A program made the translations under genes and the position numbers. A stretch of 12,157 nucleotides of DNA from Discostella pseudostelligera (taxonomy: Eukaryota; Bacillariophyta; Thalassiosirophyceae; Thalassiosirales; Thalassiosiraceae): assembly GCA_036940085.1 (NCBI GenBank), contig JALLBK010001053.1:1-12157 (forward strand), read 5' to 3'. The notes beneath the pieces are model-generated. The model was not told the origin of the DNA, searched no databases, and saw only the letters and a list, made by a program, of their open reading frames with translations. Shown piece by piece: positions 7,256-12,157 of this stretch (positions are counted from its first letter, which is position 1; every line of letters starts with the position of its first letter).

Positions 7256-8177
7256 ATGACGAACCCTCAGCTCCAGCAAATGATTCAGAGTGTGGATCAA
7301 TTTTTGGCATCTTACCCCACTCTTTGTCAATATGGTGCGTGAAAGTCCCGATAATTTTTGATCCGCGCGGTGTCGGTGTTCGCCTGCGTCAAGGTGCGGA
7401 GGAGGCGGAGAGCAAGTGGCGGCGGAGGCGTGGCGTGGTGGGGCGGTGTTGTTTTGCAATTATCCGGCTGTTAGATTGATCTATGAACGCAATCTATTGA
7501 ATAAGGATGGTTGACCAGTACATTTCTTTTGCAGCCGGTGCTTTCAGTGTTAGCCTGATTCATTCATTCAGCAATACTCTCTCGTTGCTGATCTCTCTGC
7601 TCACTGCCCCTCATCCATCTTAAACCCACGCAGATCGCCTCCGTGAATTCGAAAAGAAAACTGGTCAACCAAAAGTGTATGCCTTCTTCGCCATCGTTGC
7701 ACTCCTCTCGTCGATCATTTACGCCCTAGGTGGCGCCAAGCTCATTTCGGATCTTTTTGCCTTCGCCTACCCCGCCTATATGTCCTTCAAGGCAATTGAC
7801 TCTCCCGACAAGGCCGATGATGTCCAATGGCTAACCTACTGGGTGGTCTTTGCTAAATTTTCAATTGTCGAGAGTGTTATGAATTTCCTTGTCTCGTGGA
7901 TTCCATTTTACTTCGCTATTAAGTGTGCATTCTTCGCTTGGATGTACCATCCCAAGTTCATGGGTGCTAGCATTGTTTACAAGCAGGTGATCAAGTAAGT
8001 TATTTCATTCCAGAGAGTAGTGTTTTGTTCGTTTATTGTGGGGGATTTGCTACACCGACTCTTTCTCCGTCCACGGTTCTAACTCCGATTGTAAATCTCT
8101 GACACTCTTTTAGACCATTTGTGATGCCCCATCTGCAAGCGTTTGAGCAAACAAAGTCCCAAAAGAAAGAGGAGTAA
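7256..8177 (+). CDS. REEP5/Yop1/HVA22-family ER membrane-shaping protein, three exons
   Basis: TB2/DP1/HVA22-family proteins insert hydrophobic hairpins into the ER membrane and curve it into tubules. Exons 7256-7334, 7634-7994 and 8114-8177 give 167 residues, close to Yop1 (180) and REEP5 (189). Junctions are G|GTGCGT...CGCAG|A (phase 1, intron 299 nt) and AA|GTAAGT...TTTTAG|A (phase 2, intron 119 nt). Exon 1 encodes the amphipathic N-terminus. Residue 27 onward reads DRLREFEKKTG, as in REEP5. Hydrophobic segments lie at about 42-58 and 61-78, joined to the family signature YPAY-S-KAI-SP (72-84). The DDVQWLTYWVV block (88-98) precedes two further hydrophobic segments to about 135. The C-terminus KPFVMPH is followed by a short charged tail ending in KKEE. 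A second in-frame ATG at codon 9 is possible, but the first is the simpler choice. The protein should sit in the ER membrane. Confidence 0.92.
7335..7633 (+). other. First intron of the REEP gene (299 nt)
   Basis: This is the longest intron in the window. Its 5' half, about 7360-7450, is markedly G-rich on the plus strand (GGCGGAGG and GTGGGGCGG runs), unlike its surroundings. The 3' half is pyrimidine-rich and ends CACGCAG. A minus-strand open frame across it (7250-7459) has no family likeness and is taken as chance. Confidence 0.7.
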
Positions 8178-8987
8178 TTGAGAGAAAGATGTCAGACTGG
8201 ATAGTCACATTAATATGATTTCACGTGTGTGTATGATTTTATCATTTGTCGTTGGTCATTCATGAAATAACTTGAGAAGTGATGGTCGGGCCGCATGGGC
8301 GGTGGGCGGAGCACAACATACTATCCTCCGATTGCGCCGAATTCTCGATCTTGCGGTCGGGAATGTTGTATCATCACTTCCACTGGGATGTATTGTTGAT
8401 AAATATCATACACAATAATTGTAATGTAAAACGTCATTCCACTCAATTAAGATGATTGATATCCGGTTTAAGGAATGGACTTGAGGCCGATGCTTGGAGT
8501 GGACCAAAGTACCTACGAGGAGGAGGGGATGATTGTTAAACAACCCGAAACAACACTGATCCAACCCGTCACTCTGACAAGAGAGATAGAGACTTGGTCT
8601 TGGGGAACCGGACAAAAGGTAGAGGTATCACCCTTTAGCGACGTCCTGCGGAGAAACATATTGCAACTATTAAATTGAACAAACGGATGTTCTAGAGTGT
8701 TATGAAACATCAAATATTATGAACTCTGTGTCAATTTGAGCGCTATGGTACATGAAACGGCGGAATATCTCTCCTGATGGTGTTTCTAGTCCCTGGTCTT
8801 GGCTCCACGAAATTAATTCATCAAGTTTATGGATGCTCGCTGTGGGAAGATCGCTCCAATCGATGGCGGTAAATACAATGTCCTATTCCCCCTATTTGCT
8901 GGACTCAGTGTGAGCCAGTAAACCACATCACACATTACAGTATTCATTTCTCCAGGGGTAGCAAAAGAACCGGTATTGGTATTGATT
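8178..8987. other. Convergent intergenic region without recognised genes
   Basis: These 810 bp lie between the stop codons of the REEP gene (plus) and the dynamin gene (minus), so both 3' UTRs are here. Three overlapping open frames of 66-69 codons at 8406-8713, two minus and one plus, resemble no family and overlap each other. A GC-rich patch near 8285-8360 interrupts an AT-richer background. I looked for tRNA-type GGTTCGA boxes, CRISPR-like arrays and long inverted repeats and saw none. Confidence 0.5.
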
Positions 8988-11900
8988 CTATTGCGCAGCG
9001 AAGCCTTCCTTTTGTATTGATCTCTCCTGCTCCCGTTGCATCATTTTAGCCACCATGTGAAATTTCTCCTGCAGCTTTCTGTTTGCTGCACATTCGCTCC
9101 GAAGATCATCTACCTGTTGTTGAAGCACCTTACGTGCTGCGACCAGATCGAATATTTCTGACAATTCATTCCCCTCCCCCTCTGATACCTTATGCAGCTC
9201 TCCTCGCAGATACCTATGAAAGTCATCCACGAAGGGCAGCATGAAGTAGCAATTGAATTTTGTGATTGCGCTTTTGCAAAACGCCTCCCTCCATTGCTGT
9301 ACAATATGTTGAACCAACCCCCCAACGACAAGATTTGTTCTATTAGAATCGCGTGTACACAATGCCTCTTCCATCAGTTGGACTAAATTGGCGTAGTCTC
9401 TTTCCCTGTTATCTTCAATATCCTCAATCGGTGACAATGCTGATGAGCTATCCTCCCGAGTCGAAACTACCCCACTTTTCCTCCCCTTGCTTTCTTCAAC
9501 CTGTTTTGGTTGACTCTTCTTCGTGGCTTCGACGGCAACCTGGTAAACGGAGACAATATCTTGTTGGTCGGGGAGTGCCCGGCGTAGTGCTCCTCCGCCT
9601 CGCTCTTGTAAATCCCAAGTCACAAATCTAGTCATTGAAGTTAAGTCATCCCGGCAGCGGATAATTGTCTGAGGAAAAATGATGTTTCAGGTGAACCGAT
9701 AAGCTTTGGAGTTGAGGTGGGAAAATCAAAGGAAGTAAAAAGGAGTACTTACATTGTCAGAACACTTCTGAACAAACTCATCAAACAACGATCGAACCAG
9801 TTGTCGAAATTGTGGATTATGAGTAATATCCGTGCTGAAAGTGCTTCGACCATCATTCGGCCTACCATCGCGCATGTGCTGAAATGCCGCCGACTTTCTC
9901 TCTGTCTTTTGTCGTACCATGTACTCGCTCACCGGACATAACCTTCCCATAATGTGTGAAACACGCAACCGCAAAGAGTCCAAGAGCGGATCGAATGAAA
10001 TTTGTGCCTTCTCCAGGGCAATGACGCACGCCGCCCGAAGGAAGTTGACACCGTCGTGTGTTTCACCAATACCGGCGGCATTGGCAATCTCATCTTCCGT
10101 AATCGTTGGTAGTCGGAGGCAACGTGTTGCGAGGTTGAACTCTCTCAAGACGCGATGGTATTGGGAACCGCCGTACAATTTGTGCTGAACATTGCCAACC
10201 TCTGATTGAAGGAGTTGCTCCCAAGTTCGATCTGACACTGACATTGGACAGCCTTGAACGGCTGTGGTAATGTTATGTTACGAACAGCATAGGGTAAGAC
10301 AATGAATGCCCTCGCTCAGATGAATACCAAATCAAAACCAACAGCACAAGAGGAATACTTACACGCAAAAGATCCAGCCGCCAAATTCTCTTGCTCCAAC
10401 GTTTCTCCATACGAACTAGCCGGTGCAATAATGCTACCTTGGATCGAATCTTTCAGCGCCTTACAAAAATCATCGCAAAACGAATCAGCCCCATCCTTAA
10501 GCCTTTCTAACGAGATGGCCTCCAGCTCCCGCTCGCATGCCTTGAGCCTACGTTCCGCCGCGATGTACTCCGCCTTTAGCAATGGCACAATCTTAGCAAC
10601 ATTACGACGGTAGCATTCGTCAACCCTGCGTTCTAGGAATCCACGAAGACGGCTAATTCCCACCTTGGGCAGCATGGCCTTTGGATTTTTGTTGGTGATC
10701 CCATCCGGTGACTTCCCACTACCGCCACCTGAACGTTTAATGCGGTTCCAGACCACCTCTCGATCAGCATCCTCCTTCTCAGCACAAGCGGCGACGAACT
10801 CATCATCGTCATCGAATAGAAAGTCATCATCATTGTTGTTCTTCCTACTATCCGTTGGCGCCTCCCGTCGGACACGTCCGCTGGGAACAGAGGTGTAAAA
10901 TGGCCCACCCAACTTATGCGGTGAGAGTCTATCCACAATGCTCGCGGAAATAAACTCGGCAACATCATTCGGTGTGCCAAACTGCGGAAGCTTCGTATCC
11001 AGCTTGGTATTCACAATCACCGTACGGCTAAGGTCCGGATCAGCCTTTTGGACAACCTCTCTCGTCACACCATGCTTCCAATCCATCGTATCCTCGACAC
11101 ATAAGATAATGTAATCAGGACAACGCATTTTCGATACCACGAGACGTTCAGCTTCCCGAGCCGCAGCAAGCAGAGCACGTTGCTGAGCAGCCGCTGGACC
11201 TGCCGCCCCCTCCTTCCGTACACGCGGTGCGGAGATTAATCCAGGAGTGTCAATCAATATCATGTTCGGACAATACTTGTATTCCATCCGAACATTGATT
11301 TCCCTAGGATCAAAACTCCGAACCGGATCTTTCTCCAGCCGACGATTCTCGGCCTCAATGTACTCCTGAATCTCGGTAAGACTTTTGGGCCGTTCGACAC
11401 CATCATCCCCCTGGAGGAAGCAACGAGGATGTCCACATCGAGGATTGTACTGCATCCGCAAAGCGATGGGACGGCGTGTCTTGGTCCCACCTCCGACTTG
11501 ATTGAATTGAAATCCCATGAGGGCTTCGATGAGGGCGGATTTGCCAGAGGATTGATGTCCCACTACGACTACGGCGGGGGCGTCGAATGGCTTTTGAAAA
11601 TCCTAATGAATGAATGGGAGTGATTGGCAATGGAAAAAGAATTAGCGGTATTTCATGATACAAATCAAAACAATTGACCTTTCATCAAAACAACCAAATC
11701 CTTACAAAGCAACCATTCAATTAAGCAATGAAAACGATTGAGATCGTACCTGTGCCAAACTGTGCAACAAATTGTAGGCATCATACAGCGCTCCCTTCTC
11801 GCTACCTTGACCATACTCATCTTGCTGTTGCTGCTGCTGCGGTTGATGGTCTACACCACCCATCCCTCCTCCCGATGTGACTCCACCCATCAACCCATCG

Positions 11901-12157
11901 CCTAGGGTGACATCATCATCATCATCTTCGTCGTCGAAGTCATCTTCCATTGGATCAAACAACTCATCCATCATCTCTTCCGCCGAGTAATCACCAAAGT
12001 CATCCATCAGTCTAACGTCATTATTAGTGCCAGTGATGATGCCACTGTCATGAATACCATCTACATTATCGTCGTCCATTAAAAATGATACATCATTGTC
12101 GAGGTCTAAGATGGCTTCTGCGCTCAACCGCTGTCGCGATGATGACGCCGCCGATGA
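8988..12157 (-). CDS. DRP5B: DRP5B/ARC5-type plastid-division dynamin GTPase, four exons, 5' end outside window
   Basis: DRP5B assembles on the outer face of the dividing plastid and uses GTP to drive constriction. Exons on minus are 12157-11750 (open at the edge), 11602-10363, 10261-9753 and 9668-8988, giving 945 residues plus any missing start; Arabidopsis ARC5 is about 777. Introns are 147, 101 and 84 nt: CAG|GTACGA...TTAG, CGT|GTAAGT...ACAG, AAT|GTAAGT...CTCAG. Counting from the edge, residues 1-136 are an acidic, Asp/Gln-rich extension. The GTPase has G1 GHQSSGKS (151-158), switch I T-K-T-R-R-P (176-181), G3 DTPGL (about 254) and G4 TKLD (about 334). A charged insertion with NNNDDDFLFDDDDE follows. 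ARC5-specific blocks are EDTMDWKHG, FYTSVPSGRV, YGETLEQE, LYGGSQYHR, HDGVNFLRAACVIA and TRFVTWDL. A C-terminal GED-like block contains KFNCYFMLPFVDDF and a coiled coil. About 125 polar residues lie between TRFVTW and KFNCY, and no PH domain is recognisable there. Family assignment is firm; the plastid role is by homology. Confidence 0.92.
11818..11842 (-). repeat. CAG-type repeat coding for poly-Gln in the DRP5B N-terminal extension
   Basis: A CTG/TTG triplet run on plus encodes PQQQQQQ on minus, just before the GTPase domain. Together with the GAT/GAC-rich run near 11915-11945 (an Asp stretch) it marks the extension as disordered and probably length-variable. Confidence 0.65.

Noticed and set aside
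8406..8713. Three small open frames in the spacer between the REEP and dynamin genes
   Set aside because: They overlap each other, are under 70 codons and show no motif or splice context. Most likely 3' UTR or spacer.
8178..8987. Possible tRNA or snoRNA gene in the spacer
   Set aside because: No B-box GGTTCGANTCC or cloverleaf was visible, and TGATG/CTGA words occur without paired stems. A tRNAscan or snoscan run would decide.
1..12157. CRISPR arrays, insertion sequences, retroelement or viral proteins
   Set aside because: No regular spacer arrays, no transposase, reverse-transcriptase or integrase motifs and no long terminal repeats were seen. All recognised genes are ordinary eukaryotic ones.

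Overview
This window looks like nuclear DNA from a diatom or a close photosynthetic stramenopile. Genes are short and densely packed. Introns are few and small (84-299 nt), with GTAAGT-like donors. One gene encodes a chloroplast-division dynamin (DRP5B/ARC5 type), and another protein starts with a signal peptide followed by an Arg/Ser-rich stretch, as secondary-plastid proteins do. A secreted FG-GAP-like protein at the left edge fits the same picture. The lineage is an inference from gene content and style; no species can be named.

Layout, left to right. (1) A minus-strand gene for a secreted FG-GAP/beta-propeller-like protein runs off the left edge (1-375). (2) A 711-bp divergent intergenic region holds short tandem repeats, a microsatellite and GC-rich promoter-like motifs. 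(3) Prefoldin subunit 3 lies on plus (1087-1845, two exons, apparently with a GC-AG intron). (4) Cyclase-associated protein (CAP), intronless, lies on minus (2052-3659) and converges on prefoldin. (5) A compact divergent promoter (3660-4049) carries a duplicated motif module. (6) An intronless 886-residue protein on plus (4050-6710), probably plastid-targeted, appears to contain three SnoaL/NTF2-like repeats. (7) A REEP5/Yop1/HVA22-family ER membrane-shaping protein lies on plus (7256-8177, three exons). (8) About 810 bp have no recognisable gene. (9) A DRP5B/ARC5-type dynamin lies on minus in four exons (8988 to the right edge), with its 5' end outside the window.

Several genes touch cell architecture: prefoldin folds actin and tubulin, CAP recycles actin, REEP/Yop1 curves ER tubules and DRP5B constricts plastids. 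The regions upstream of prefoldin, of CAP/the 886-residue protein and of REEP share CCCGCC/GGCGGGA (E2F-like) and CCACGYG (G-box-like) words. The last two also share an AAGTCGAGTC word. This hints at a common regulatory logic, but that is inference. The likeliest new biology is the three-repeat putative plastid protein and the shared promoter module, not a mobile or defence system; none was seen.
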